From positions 69,224,379-69,288,378 of the forward strand of contig OY755236.1 in assembly GCA_963576725.1 (NCBI GenBank): a stretch of 64,000 nt of DNA, written 5' to 3'. This document shows, in pieces, positions 1 through 11,679 of this stretch. The stretch is from Azorinus chamasolen. Its lineage: Eukaryota > Mollusca > Bivalvia > Cardiida > Solecurtidae. A model generated the notes under the pieces. It saw only the letters and a program-made list of their open reading frames with translations, had not been told where the DNA came from and searched no databases. The translations under genes and the position numbers were made by a program. Each line of letters starts with the position of its first letter. The stretch's first letter is position 1.

Positions 1-207
1 CAGTAGAACCTGTCTAAAGCAACCTTATATTGATAGGACACAGAAATCGTGAAAAGCAGGTGTTTGCTTAATACAGAGCATAACGAAGTAATGCAGAAAG
101 CTCCTACAGCTTTTCTGCATTACTTCTGACCTGTATTAAGCTACTACCTGCCTTACAGACCCATAATGAGAGCTTCTTTTGATGGCCGCTTAAAACAGGT
201 TCTACTG
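1..207. mobile_element. TA-1 palindromic MITE (pogo/Tigger-like)
   Basis: The ends CAGTAGAACCTGT and ACAGGTTCTACTG are perfect inverted repeats. The interior is a hairpin (gtaatgcagaaagctcc and complement) like the other TA-1 copies. The left end coincides with the window edge, so its flanking TA cannot be seen. Confidence 0.8.
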
Positions 208-676
208 CATTCATTCTACAATTTTTTTCATGGCCAAGAATTCCCTTTTTAATGTGACATTACAAAAATGTTCATCAAGTGATAAATCATTACATAAATA
301 TTCATGTGCTCACTCATATAAAGGCCTTTTCAAGCCTTTACGAACAGAGTAGACCCAGACCAGTCTCCTGAAGGAGTTAAATTCATGAATATTCATGAAG
401 TGACCAATTGAAGCTTAAATGTTCATGTGAGAAAGGGTTTAAATAGCAAACAAAGTAACTGTAACTATAGCATTTGAGAAACATGTGCCACCTGCCGACG
501 TGAAAGCATGATGGAAAGAGTTTGACAGACATGATATACAGATGGATGAATAAAGAAATGATTCCTAAGTGACATCCTACTCTTTCCAAGTGAAACAAAA
601 AAAATCACTATTTGTGCCAAGTTATTTGGACAGATAAACTCTATGCTACTAATATTTGCTGCTATGTCGATCGAAT
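208..676. other. No gene; degenerate MITE remnants
   Basis: A TTAA-2-like fragment with a damaged core (cgaacagagtagacccagac) lies at about 290-440. The rest shows no convincing reading frame or repeat; short frames on the minus strand look like chance. Confidence 0.5.
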
Positions 677-887
677 TTAACCCATTGTATGCTGAATTAT
701 AATATTTCACTCCCCTCTCAGTGAATATTAATGAAAAAAAAATACAAAAACTTCTTTTTTTGAAGAATATGATTTTATGGCAAACAGTGCAGACCCTGAT
801 CAGAGGGCTCCTATAGGAGCCCTCTGATCTGGGTGTACACTGTTTGCGAATGACTGATATACCGGTTCCCCGCATATAAAGGGTTAA
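677..887 (-). mobile_element. TTAA-5 MITE
   Basis: Starts TTAACCCATTGTATGCTGAA and ends with AAAGGGTTAA. The central hairpin at about 782-846 has the gctcctataggagc apex and the usual single-base asymmetry between arms (CCCTGATC against GATCTGGG). Confidence 0.75.
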
Positions 888-994
888 AATATCAAAATGA
901 TGTCAATTCAAATTGTTCAGCGTCACAAATTAGTGGACAGGGAAGATGAGGTGTCAAAATACTTACGGTAATTAGGGCAGTACGGAATTGAACT

Positions 995-1244
995 TTAACC
1001 CTTTACTCCATGAATATTCATGAAAGAAATTGTGACACCATGAGTGTTCATTAGATTATTTTTTATAGCAGCACATGGACACATGGATTCAAGGTTATTG
1101 GGAGAAACAGTAGAATCATATCTATATTACTTTATAAGCAAACAGAGCAGACCCTGATCAGACGGCTCTTATGGGAGCCATCTGATCTGGGTCTACTCTG
1201 TTTGCAAAGGCAAAGAAAGGCACATGTATGGAGTAAAGGCTTAA
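995..1244 (+). mobile_element. TTAA-2 MITE, full length
   Basis: TTAACCCTTTACTCCATGAA at the left and GGAGTAAAGGCTTAA at the right, 250 bp. The core hairpin lies at about 1138-1208. It serves well as a reference copy of the family. Confidence 0.85.
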
Positions 1245-1440
1245 CGTTTTCCCTCATGTATAAACACTTTTTGAATCCTTTGCAAACATAGTAGACCCAG
1301 ATCAGATGGCTCCTGTAAGAAACCGTCTTCTCAGGTTTTGCTCTGTTTGCTTGTGGAATTGCCCCTTTCCTCCATAGGCTATTTTTAGATCCAACCTCTT
1401 TGAATAAATCTACCAAAAAGGAGCATTAACTAGCACTACT
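1241..1440. mobile_element. Chimeric TTAA-1(-)/TTAA-3 fragment
   Basis: Shares the TTAA at 1241 with the preceding copy. It begins like reversed TTAA-1 (ccctcatgtataaac, then the core) but its right part is the TTAA-3 arm (tccataggctatttttag, aaaaggagcattaactag). It is a mosaic of two families. Confidence 0.6.
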
Positions 1441-1970
1441 GCATACATAGGCCATTAAAATATAGTTAATATACCATTAAATGTACATTAAACTTGTAAA
1501 ATCCATTAATTTCCCCATTATTTCCCCCATTAATTCCTGCAATAATTATTTTAACAGAGTCTGAAACATTAATGCGGTAACCCCTTAAAACACCATGAAA
1601 TATCATTTTCATGGCCATTAATAATACCTGGAAAGGCATTAAAAAATAAAGAAAATATTATTATGAAGTTAATGGCAATGAAAAAATCATGAAATCCTGT
1701 TATCTTTTTTAACCTGTTTACGAATGCCCATTAATTGCATCCAACTCTCTTTAATGGCCATGAATATCCAAGCCACTTTTATTCATGCCCATTAACTGTT
1801 TCCAATTTTCTTTAATGGCCATAAAAAAAACACTTAAATTTTTAATGCCAATTGAAGTTATGATTGTTGTTATTTAATACATAAAAATGTCAATATGTTC
1901 TTGTAAAATTATTATTTAACGACCTTTATATTATTAATGCCTATTAAAATAATAAAAACAATAATATAAA
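1441..1970. repeat. AT-rich stretch with irregular CCATTAA phrases
   Basis: CCATTAA or GCCATTAAT recurs irregularly many times, for example near 1452, 1472, 1502, 1523, 1613 and 1728. It looks like simple-sequence drift rather than a gene. No frame is supported. Confidence 0.5.
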
Positions 1971-4679
1971 CAAGAGGGCCATGATGGCCCTGAAATCGCT
2001 CACCAGAGGGAAAGATTTTTAAAGTTTCAACTACATGTATGTTTCTAAACAAAACTGGACACCTGTTTTGTGGGGTGTTATTTGACCCTTTCTCTGTATA
2101 ATTATAATGGCAAGCTTTCTGGGATGATTTGCTTTATTATAAATATTTTCTAAGTCCAATACCGAACGTTTACCGAACGTTAACTTGGAAAGCATATAAC
2201 GCACAAAAAATATGTGGAAAAGTTTCATTTTCCATTACATATTACTACGCATAACCTAACAACTCCTTGATATATTGCGTATTTAGAAACGAACGACAAC
2301 TCTTGTAGAGCACGTTTCGTAACAAAACCAGTTCACACCTGAACGTTTCGAAACCCCTTCAGAATTAGAGTACTGATGATTGTTTCAAAGCAGAAATTGT
2401 ATAAAAATCGCGATTTCAACAATTTATACAAACGGAATTGTTATGGAAATGGAAAATTAAAACTTGTTAACAATAACTGGTGATAATAACCATTGTGATA
2501 AATAGAGCATTTGCCTTAGTGATAAATAGAGCATTTGCTCCATAAGAGTAAATGTACTATTTATCACAATGGTTTCAAATCTACACGATTCTGAAATTTT
2601 CCTTTTCTCTATTTAACCCTTTTCCTCATATAAACATGTTTTCACGCATTTGCAAACAGAGTAGACCCAGATTTACCTCTTTGAATAAGCAGACAACATT
2701 TCCAACAGATGACAACCCTATCACAGCTTAGCAGGACTTAACCAAAATTATCACACAGTTTGAACTCAGATCTGACACATACCGGTATGTAACTTTATAT
2801 GTGGTTTGTATATGAGTTAATTTACTCCTATGGAGCAAATGCTCTATTTATCACAATGGTTTGAAATCTACACAATTCTGAAATTTTCATCTTCTCTAAT
2901 TAATGCTCCTTATCAGTAGATTTATTCAAAGAGGTAGGATCTGAAAAAAGCCTTTGTGATAAATAGAGCATTTGCTAACCATTGTGATAAATAGAGCAAA
3001 AGCTCCATAGGAGTTAATGCTCTATTTATCACCATGGTTTCAAATCTACACAATTCTGAAATTTTCCTTTTCTCTAATTAATGCTCCTTATCAGTAGATT
3101 TATTCAAAGAGGTATAATAGTCACTTTATGAAACCATTGTGATAAATAGAGCATTTGCCTTTGTGATAAATAGAGCATTTGCTCCATAGGAGTAAATGCA
3201 CTATTTATCACAATGGTTTCAAATCTAAACAATTCTGAAATTTTCATTTTCTCTAATTAACCCTTTTCCTCATATAAACATGTTTTCACGCATTTGCAAA
3301 TAGAGTAGACCCAGATTTACCTCTTTGAATAAGCAGACAACATTTCTAACAGATGACAACCCTATCACTGCTTAGCATGACTTGACCAAAATTAGCACAC
3401 AGTTTGGATTCTGATCTGACACAGACCGGTATGTAACTTTATATGTGGTTTGTATATGAGTTAATTTACTCCTATAGAGCAAATGCTCTATTTATCACAA
3501 TGGTTTGAAATCTATACAATTCTGAAATTTTCCTTATCAGTAGATTTATTCAAAGAGGTAGGATCTGAAAAAAACCTTTGTGAGAAATACAGCATTTGCC
3601 AACCATTGTGATAAATAGAGCAAAAGCTCCATAGGAGTAAATTAATGTTCTATTTGTCACAATGGTGTCAAATCTACACAATTCTGAAATTTTCCTTTTC
3701 TATAATTAATGCTCCTTATCAGTAGATTTATTCAAAGAGGTAGGATCTGAAAAAAAGCCTTTGTGATAAATAGAGCATTTGCTCCATAGGCGTACATGCT
3801 CTATTTATCACCATGGTTTCAAATCTACACAATTCTGAAATTTTCCTTTTCTCTAATTAATGCTCCTTATCAGTAGATTTATTCAAAGAGGTAAAATAGT
3901 CACTTTATGAAACCATTGTGATAAATAGAGCATTTTCTCCATAGGAGTAAATTCTCTATTTATCACAATGGTTTCAAATCTACACAATTCTGAAATTTTT
4001 CAAGAGGCAGATTCTGAAAATATCCTATGAGGGAATGGGTTAAAAACAGTGTGAGCAAACAGAGACTAATTCTGAAGCAGAGTTTTGACCAGGAACTTGA
4101 CCTATTCAGTGATTATGCAACACAGATGGAGTGACCTCAATCCCTCTAGTTCAGAGGAACCTTTATAGTGTAAAATAATATTTTAAAGTATAACCAACAG
4201 GGCAGGGCCAATTTTAACCTCAGAACTATGATATTTACCAATGTCAATAAGGAATACTAAGTAAATCTATACACCAAATATCTAAGCTCTGTGACATGTA
4301 GTTTTTGACAAAAAGATTTTTGAAGTTTTCCCCATGCCTAACCTAAGTGAGCCCAGCATTCTGCTACTTGTACAGAAAACAACAGTCAGCTAGAAAAAAC
4401 TGGCCACCCCTGGGACCGTGGCAGAGCCAATTTTGACTCCAGGGACATAATTTATATAACTTTTGTAGAGGACCTATAGGTGATGCTATGTGCCAAAGAT
4501 GAAAGCTGAGAACCCTGTAGATTCAGAGGAGAAGACTTTTAAAGTTCAAATTGTTGACGACGCACACCACACGACGCACGACGCACACCGCACGACGCAC
4601 GACAAACGCCGACAGACGACGGACATCAGGTGATCACAAAAGCTCACCCTGAGCACTTTGTGCTCTGGTGAGCTAAAAA
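1971..4679 (+). mobile_element. GAGGGCC-type element A, expanded by other repeats
   Basis: Opens with caagagggccatgatggccc..cgctcacc and closes with a GACGACGCAC-rich tract and ctctggtgagctaaaa. The same boundary pair frames the elements at 4681-6333 and 37988-39180. A large TTAA-3-type array sits inside. I know this as a common bivalve repeat type but not its class; no protein is coded. Confidence 0.65.
2470..4040. repeat. Array of TTAA-3 hairpin units with a 644-bp higher-order repeat
   Basis: The hairpin phrase gtgataaatagagcatttgc and its complement recur about ten times. Landmarks repeat 644 bp apart: ttaacccttttcctcat at 2613 and 3257, and accggtatgtaac at 2781 and 3425. Further partial units (tcagtagatttattcaaaga) follow. 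MITE copies were therefore duplicated with their flanks, not only inserted one by one. Confidence 0.8.
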
Positions 4680-4680
4680 A

Positions 4681-6333
4681 CAAGAGGGCCAGAATGGCCC
4701 TGAAGCGCTCACCAGACAATCAGGAGAAGATTTTCAAATTTTTCACTATATGTTTCTATAGAAAACTAGCCGGCCCTGGGGCAGGCCAATTTTGACCCCA
4801 GGGGCGTAATTTATATAACTTTTGTAGAGGACTTGAACATGATGCTATGAGCCAAATATTAAAGCTGAGAACCTTTCAGTTTCAGAGGAGAAGATTTTCA
4901 AAGTTTTCTCTATATGTTTCTGCTGAAAACTACCCACCCCTGGGGCGGGGCCAATTTTGACCCCAGGGCCATAATTCATATAACTTTTGTAGAGGACCTA
5001 TACATGATGCTATGTGCCAAATATGAAAGCTGAGAACTTTCCATATTCAGAGAAGAAGATTTTCAAAGTTTTCACTATTTGTTTACATTGAAAACTGCCC
5101 ACCCCTGGGGCGGGGACAATTTTGACCCCAGGGCAATAATTAATATAACTTTTGTAGAGGACCTGAACATGATGCTCTGTGCCAAATATGAAAGCTGAGC
5201 GCCTTCCAGTTTCAGAGGAGAAGATTTTCAAAGATTTCACTATTTGTTTCTATTGAAAACTGCCCATTCCTGGGGCAAGGCCAATTTTGACCCCAGGGGC
5301 ATAATTTATATAACTTTTGTAGAAGACCTGAACATGATGCTATGTGCCAAATATGAAAGCTGAGAAACTTCTGATTTCAAAGGAGAAGATTTTCAAAGGT
5401 TTACTATATGTTTCTATTGAAAACTTCCCACCCCTGGGGCGGCCCCAATTTTGACCCCAGGGGCATAATTTATATAACTTTTGTAGACGACCTGAACATG
5501 ATGATCTGTGCTAAATATGAAAGCTAAGCGCCTTCCAGTTTCAGAGAAGATTTTCAAAGATTTCACTATTTGTTCCCATTGAAAACTGCCCACCCCTGGG
5601 GCGGGGCTAATTTTAACCCCAGGGCCATAATTTATATAACTTTTGTAGAGGACCTGAACATGATGCTATGTGCCAAATATGAAAGCTGAGAACCTTCTAG
5701 TTTCAGAGGAGAAGATTTTCAAAGTTTTCACTATATATTTCTATTGGAAACTGCCCACCCCTGGGGCGGGGCCAATTTTGACCCCAGGGTCTTAATTTAT
5801 ATAACTTTTGTAGAGGACCTGCATATGCTGCTCTGTGCCAAAAATGAAAGATGAGAGCCTTTCAGTTTCAGAGGAGAAGATTTTCAAAGATTTCATTATT
5901 TGTTTCTATTGAAAACTGCCCACCCCTGGGGCGGGGACAATTTTGACCCCAGGGCCATAATTTATATAACTTTTGTAGAGGACCTGAACATGATGCTATG
6001 TGCCAAATATGAAAGCTAATAACCTTCTGGTTTCAGAGGAGAATATTTTCAAAGTTTTACTATATGTTTCTATTGAAAACTTCCCACCCCTGGGGCGGGG
6101 CCAATTTTGACCCCAGGGGCATAATTTATATAACTTTTGTAGAGGACCTATAGGTGATGCTATGTACCAAAGATGAAAGCTGAGAACCCTGTAGATTCAG
6201 AGGAGAAGATTTTTAAAGGTTCAAATTGTTGACGCCCGACGACGGACGACGGACGACGCACGCCGACGGACGACAGACATCTGGTGATCACAAAAGCTCA
6301 CCCTGAGCACTTTGAGCTCTGGTGAGCTAAAAA
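4681..6333 (+). mobile_element. GAGGGCC-type element B
   Basis: Begins immediately after element A with caagagggccagaatggccc and ends with gagctctggtgagctaaaaa. The body is a tandem array; the last 100 bases are a GAC/GACG-rich tract like that of element A. Confidence 0.75.
4720..6215 (+). repeat. Tandem repeat, about 165-bp unit, nine units
   Basis: The phrase aacttttgtagaggac (with variants) recurs near 4817, 4983, 5150, 5316, 5478, 5640, 5806, 5968 and 6134, a spacing of 162-167. Each unit also carries cccacccctggggcgggg and gaccccagggccataatt. An open stretch at 5010-5240 on the minus strand is only a read-through of two units. Confidence 0.9.
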
Positions 6334-6993
6334 CCCAAAACTAATTCAAATTGAAGATGACTTGGACAAAACAAACTTCAAAAAGCTGTAGCATTTAAAC
6401 TAGTGTATGTGATAAATAGACAATTTACTCCCTTTTTCAAGGGCAAATGGTCTGGTTATCATTGGTTTATACACATATAATTACTGTTATAATTACCTCC
6501 CTTTATTTGTAAAAGAACAGACTTTAATAACAAGTAAATTCGTAATGAGGAAGGGGGGAGGGGGCATAAAAAATGCAAAAAAAATCTGAGATATCACTCT
6601 GGGATGCATGGACACACTGATGGACGGATGCACTGACAGAGAGACAATGCGAAAACTATATTTTATCCCTCCCTCTTCGACAAAAGGAGAAAAAGGTAAT
6701 TAATATAACATACCATTCATCAAGAGCATACTCCGAATCACTCCTTGCTCTAAGAATCGCCAACAATCCATCCCTTAGTTTGATCATCTTCAAATTATTT
6801 AGTCTAATGTTTTAAAAGCTAATATCCTTCTTAATTCCAGATAATAATAGCCGATTCAAACTACCGAATGATACGGATTTTCTTCAGTTACCACCCCATC
6901 CATCTTTAGCACTCATTGCATCAGAATTAACAAAACTCCACCATCAGTGGTTTTGTCTCCATCACTGTAGTATTTCATTTCGAATTATCTTCA
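6334..6993. other. No gene; one degenerate TTAA-3 hairpin
   Basis: A weak gtgataaatagacaatttac hairpin lies at about 6405-6475, then unique AT-rich sequence. gggatgcatggacacactgatggacggatg at 6601-6630 resembles the GAC-rich tails of other repeats. Confidence 0.4.
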
Positions 6994-7207
6994 TTAACTC
7001 TTTCACAGCCAATGGTGAATTTGTGATTATCTATGCAGACAGTTTGGATCCAGATGAGACACTGAGACACTGAGTGTCTCACCAGAATTAAAATTATTTT
7101 GTGCTATGATAATGTTTTTTTGGAAAGAAAAAAAGAAAATTCAAAAATAAAGAGTTGAACTGATAGCAAATTTAGCAGACAACAACATTTGGCAGCCAAA
7201 GGGTTAA
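6994..7207. mobile_element. TTAA-7 MITE
   Basis: Left end TTAACTCTTTCACAGCCAA, right end TTGGCAGCCAAAGGGTTAA. It carries the phrase agtttggatccagatgagac found in the related copies near 50.8 kb and 52.3 kb. A perfect small hairpin (gagacactga / gtgtctcacc region) is central. Confidence 0.65.
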
Positions 7208-7571
7208 AACAAGACTTTTTGTACATTTTAAGTCAGCAGTATTACCTCTTTTTGCAGTAAGATTACAGCAATATATTATCTCTGTAATTTAACATGGCAA
7301 AAAAATGCTGTGTAATTTCCGTATTAGCTGTCTTCCTAATGTCACACATTATTTCGCAATAATTTCTCCCAATTCCAAGGTAATATCTTTTTTTTTCCTA
7401 ACACACCCTATATCCCTAAAAGGTGCCAATACTGACTGTCAACAGAATTATTAGGCTTGAGGGTATTAACATTGTCATTATCACAAGAAGCAAACAAAAC
7501 GTACTTGCAGATTACCAGTAAAACCATTACAGCAATGATATTTAGATGGCATTGGACTGACACACAATGGT

Positions 7572-8034
7572 TTAACCCTTTACTTGATGAAGATTTCATG
7601 TAAAAAATAATTACATCATGAATATTAACCCTTTGCTTGCTATTCACGTCAATATACATACCTGTAAATAGTGAAGACCCAGATGAGACAGCTCCTGCAG
7701 GAGCTGTCTCATCAGGGTCTGCACTATTTACAAGTTGACTGTGCAACCAGTGCACTCCACAGCAGTGATTGCACAGCGAAATACTTGTACACAGTGAAGA
7801 TATATGTAATTATATAAAAGGGCATGGTTAAAGAAGGAGAAATGTATTTTAAAATTCAGCAAGAGAAGGGTTAATTGGATTAATTGTTATAATAGCACAT
7901 GGAAAAAGGAATTTTTGGCTATGGCAGAAAATGTAGAATCATATTTATATTATATCATAAGCAAATACAGCAGATCCCTGGGTCTACCCTGTTTGCAAAG
8001 GTGCAGAAAGGCGTTTTAAGGAGTTACGGGTTGA
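7572..8034 (+). mobile_element. TTAA-2 MITE split by a TTAA-4 insertion
   Basis: The left part ends ..catcatgaatattaa and the right part resumes ttggattaattgttataatag. Removing the TTAA-4 insert and one TTAA restores the family consensus. The right end is degraded to TTGA. Confidence 0.8.
7625..7874 (+). mobile_element. TTAA-4 MITE inside TTAA-2
   Basis: 250 bp. The left end TTAACCCTTCGCTTGCT matches the family consensus; the right end is AGCAAGAGAAGGGTTAA. The core hairpin is gacagctcctgcaggagctgtc. The open frame on the minus strand at 7408-7755 is a shadow of this hairpin, repeated in every copy. Confidence 0.9.
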
Positions 8035-9165
8035 CCCTTCATCTGATGAATATTCATTTCATAATGGCATAATTATGAATAACAGAAATTTGGAGCGCAA
8101 GAGGATCTGTAGAATCTACAATACAGTGATGTCTCGTTAATCCGGAAACGTTCGTTCCTGACGAAATTTCCGGATTAACGAATTTTCCGGATTAACGAAT
8201 CACCGTCGTATGCTGCAAAATATCAACTCAATCATAAACATTGTATATGTACACATTTACTTTCGCATCAAGAATTTTTTTCTTGTAACGTTCATGTGTG
8301 CATATGCCCGTAATAATCGCAAGTCATATCAAAATAATTGCCTTGTTTGTCGTTCTAAATGCTTTTTGCACCCTATCCATAAGTGTCAGTTCTCTCATTT
8401 GAGTAGTACAATAATATGCATGCGGGCAAATTTTGTAAAATCGACGTAGATCTCCATGTTTGACATGACTGGTTTCCCGAATATTCCATCCGCGTACATG
8501 TACTTGTAAGTCGGGAACCAGCCAGCTCACGCGTGAGTTAGAATCTTAGGGAATCCCTAAATAGCGGGAATCCCTAAATAGCGGGAATCCCCGATAAATA
8601 CTGAATTAGCAAATCATTTATGGTGATTAACAGTTTAACGATGGCGGCGCGGTTTTAACGTAACAAATTAATTGGGCGAGTGTGCATCTCATTAAGGAAC
8701 ATTAATGAATATCAAACATCACTACCCGCGTGCCATATGCTTTGATAAATAGCCAGTTTGCACACAGTCGGGGGTTGTTTTACCCATGCCCGTGATTGTA
8801 AACACAAGTATTCGCACCTCCGCTGTGCACTATTGTTAAGTGTCAGGGGTGGGCAATTAAGCCCCGGGGCTACTGACCCGGCCGGATTAACGAGTCACAA
8901 ATACAGGTAAATACATAGATTGGTTACCGGAAATCTATGTCCGGTTCCGGAACGCGAATTTCCTGATGTAACGAGTCAATTTACTGCACAAAAAATCCGT
9001 TCCCCACGACTTTCGTCCGGATCGCGAGTTTTCCGGATTAACGAATTCCGGATTAACGAGACATCACTGTATTTCATAAGCAAACATACAGAGCAGATGC
9101 ATATGAGACGGGTCATTTTAGATTCTGTCAACTGTAGATACAGGTGTATATTCTGATAAGCAAAC
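8031..9165 (+). mobile_element. Degenerate TTAA-2 host of a Tigger-like insertion
   Basis: The left arm runs ttgacccttcatctgatgaa..ctgtagaatctacaa. The right arm resumes tttcataagcaaacatacag, exactly the next TTAA-2 phrase, so the Tigger-like element entered at a TA here. The right end is eroded after about 9120. Confidence 0.65.
8124..9069. mobile_element. Non-autonomous Tigger/pogo-like transposon, 946 bp
   Basis: Inverted ends CAGTGATGTCTCGTTAATCC and the complement at 9050-9069, flanked on both sides by TA. ccggattaacgaa recurs just inside the ends. There is an 18-bp triplet repeat (gggaatccctaaatagc) at about 8549-8590. No transposase frame remains; two short open frames (8210-8449 +, 8920-9156 +) show no DDE motif. 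Confidence 0.85.
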
Positions 9166-9468
9166 ACTTTAATTCTAAATGGACACTGCCATTGATCAAT
9201 AATGTACTATTCCAATTTGAAAATTCAGCATTCAAAAGTTTAACCTTCATTTTGGGGGAAAACCAATAAACTGGTATTTCCCATGAGCGAGTCCACTGAT
9301 CAGACTCTAAACTGTCCTCAACAAATTCAAATCCCTTCAAACTGAATTGAATTTACCATTAAAAAGTCATACTACTATTACACTTTGAAACGACAGCATT
9401 GAAAGTGCTGGTGCAAAAGCATCCATCATATAAAGAAGATTTTAGTTATATATATATTAGCTGAATTT

Positions 9469-9684
9469 CAACCCTTTACTCCATATCTGCCTTTCTAAGC
9501 CTTTGCAAACAGTGTAGACCAAGATTAAACATCTCCTGGAGGAACTGTCTGATCAGGGTCTGCTCTGTTTGCTTGTGTTCTAATAAAGATCTGATTTTAC
9601 ACTTTCTGCCATGACAAACCAGCTTTTTTTCTAAGATTCCTATGTTCGATAAATGCATGGCCGCGAAGCACAGGTTCTACTGTA
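9469..9684 (-). mobile_element. Truncated TTAA-2 abutting a TA-1 end
   Basis: tcaaccctttactccatatc, then the core hairpin at 9503-9570, then the consensus to cagcttttttt. It is followed by ggccgcgaagcacaggttctactgta, a lone right end of a TA-1 element of the 1-207 type. Confidence 0.6.
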
Positions 9685-9784
9685 TGTGAAATGAGTGTAC
9701 TAGCATCTGCATATAGCGTAGAACCAGATCAGAGGACTCTCATCAGTGTCTGCAAGTTTGGTCATTCAAAATGCTCTAGCAAAT

Positions 9785-10028
9785 TTAACCCTTTCCTCCA
9801 TAAATACGCCTTTCTACACCTCTGTAATAGTCACTTCTTGAAACCATTGTGATAAACAGAGCATTTGCTCCTATAGGAGCAAATGCTATAGGAGCAAATG
9901 CTCTATTTATCACAATGGTTTCAAACTACAAAATTCTAAAATTTTCCTTTTCTCTAGTTATTGCTCCTTTTCGGTAGATTCATTCAAAGAGGTTGGATCT
10001 AAAAATAGTCTATGAGGGAATGGGTTAA
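9785..10028 (-). mobile_element. TTAA-3 MITE in a TTAA-5 remnant
   Basis: TTAACCCTTTCCTCCATAAA to GGGAATGGGTTAA. The hairpin apex is locally duplicated (gctcctataggagcaaatgctataggagc). TTAA-5-like phrases (cattcaaaatgctctagcaa at the left, aatctgcattcaagggatta at the right) flank it, so it probably sits inside an old TTAA-5. Confidence 0.75.
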
Positions 10029-10075
10029 GCCTTACTAATGGGTCATTCAATTTCAAATAATCTGCATTCAAGGGA

Positions 10076-10312
10076 TTAACCGATTGATTGCAGGAATTAA
10101 GTGCGCTAACATTTGCAAAAAGTGTAGACCCAGATCAAGAGGGCTTCTAGAAGAGCCCTCTGATCAGGATCTGCACTGTTTGCCATTCAAAATCCACTCA
10201 CAAATATTACCCTTTCATACTGAATGGTCTCATGATCTACCAATATACATTGATGGACTATTCCACTGTGTTAATTCATCTTTGAAATAGTTTAAATTCA
10301 TCATTGAAATGG
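10076..10312 (+). mobile_element. TTAA-5 MITE
   Basis: Core hairpin at about 10111-10182 (cagatcaagagggcttctagaagagccctctgatcagg), followed by the family phrases gccattcaaaatccact and accctttcatactgaatgg. The right end is degraded to ggttaaac. Confidence 0.65.
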
Positions 10313-10908
10313 TTAAACACAAAATCCAAATGTTACTTATATGGTATTCCAAGCACTTCATGAACGAAAACAATGTTGTCCTCACTGGAACATTTCAGAA
10401 TTACTTTCACTCTTTAGTGACCACTAGCCATGGAGAGGAGCTCAATCTTATATGAAGCAATCCATCTAAATGAAACTCTTTGCAGGCTAACTTATCATGG
10501 TCTTAAAACATTATCATCTATTGCAATTCTGAAAGTTATTGTTCAATCTATTACTCTTATAAAACCCACAGTGCCAAACAGTTTGGATCCTGATGAGATT
10601 CCAAGTTATGAGACATAAATTATTTGCGTAGGATATCACAAATTCATGGTAACCTACAAAGAGTTAAATTGTCAAGGGGAACAAGGACATGCCAGCCCTG
10701 CAAAGCTTCACCCTCCATGCCCATATACAACGACATTTGAATAATGAGACTTAACAGCTCATAATTGGCAGTGATATGAATATTATACTGGTGACTCTGC
10801 TATTCAGATTCTATGACTGGAATTCTTACAATTGATTGACCCTCATAAATATTTAGTGATTCTAGGACAGGAATTCTTATAATTAAATGACCCTTTACCT
10901 CATGAATA
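10313..10908. other. No gene; TTAA-7 right-end remnant
   Basis: The phrase acagtttggatcctgatgag at about 10577 and caaagagttaa at 10657-10667 belong to a TTAA-7-like remnant. A near repeat of attctatgactggaattctta and tctaggacaggaattcttat occurs at 10807 and 10860. The small frames here are not supported. Confidence 0.4.
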
Positions 10909-10962
10909 TTTTTTCTTGATAAAGACCTAGTGTAGGTCGAAACGTCGATCAGGAAATACACC
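10909..10962 (+). ncRNA. Degenerate hammerhead-ribozyme-like motif (Penelope type)
   Basis: The order is a pyrimidine run, ttgataa (in the place of CUGANGA), stem gacct-agtgt-aggtc, then GAAA and CGTC, then gatcaggaaa. This is the arrangement of the minimal hammerheads known from Penelope-like retroelements. The core positions equivalent to C3 and G8 are changed (C to T, G to A), so it should be inactive. No reverse transcriptase is seen nearby. Identification is from motif order by eye. Confidence 0.45.
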
Positions 10963-11010
10963 TTTGATACCAGAATCCAAGGTCGTTTAGTTACACTCAT
11001 CTTCCCTTCT

Positions 11011-11672
11011 GGTTAGATCATAAATATTTAGTAAGAAAATAATGATATCATGTGGTTAGATCATAAATATTTAGTAAGAAAATAATGATATCATGTGGTT
11101 ATATCATAAATATTTAGTAAGAAAATAATGATATCATGTGGTTAGATCATAAATATTTAGCAAGAAAATAATGATATCATGTGGTTAGATCATAAATATT
11201 TAGTAAGAAAATAATGATATCATGTGGTTAGATCATAAATATTTAGCAAGAAAATAATGATATCATGTGGTTAGATCATAACTATTTAGTAAGAAAATAA
11301 TGATATCATGTGGTTAGATCATAAATATTTAGCAAGAAAATAATGATATCATGTGGTTAGATCATAACTATTTAGTAAGAAAATAATGATATCATGTGGT
11401 TAGATCATAAATATTTAGCAAGAAAATAATGATATCATGTGGTTAGATCATAAATATTTAGTAAGAAAATAATGATATTTATAAGAAAATAATGATATCA
11501 TGTGGTTAGATCATAAATATTTAGCAAGAAAATAATGATATCATGTGGTTAGATCATAAATATTTAGCAAGAAAATAATGATATCATGTGGTTAGATCAT
11601 AAATATTTAGCAAGAAAATAATGATATCATGTGGTTAGATCATAAATATTTAGCAAGAAAATAATGATATCA
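11011..11672 (+). repeat. 43-bp satellite array, about 15 units
   Basis: The unit contains ggttagatcataaatattta and gaaaataatgatatcatgt; ggttaga starts at 11011 and 11054, giving a 43-bp period. Units alternate between gtaagaaaat and gcaagaaaat. One unit near 11478-11490 is disrupted (gatatttataagaaaat). There are no variable spacers, so it is not a CRISPR-like array. Confidence 0.95.
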
Positions 11673-11679
11673 TGAATAC

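Noticed and set aside
780..847. MITE core hairpins as bacterial terminators or certain microRNA precursors
   Set aside because: The window is eukaryotic and the hairpins are dispersed in about a hundred MITE copies; small-RNA processing is possible but nothing in the sequence shows it.
465..875. 136-aa minus-strand frame
   Set aside because: It spans a TTAA-5 hairpin and AT-rich unique sequence with no motif; similar frames arise over other cores.
11011..11672. CRISPR-like array
   Set aside because: The 43-bp units are contiguous with no unique spacers, and the context is eukaryotic.
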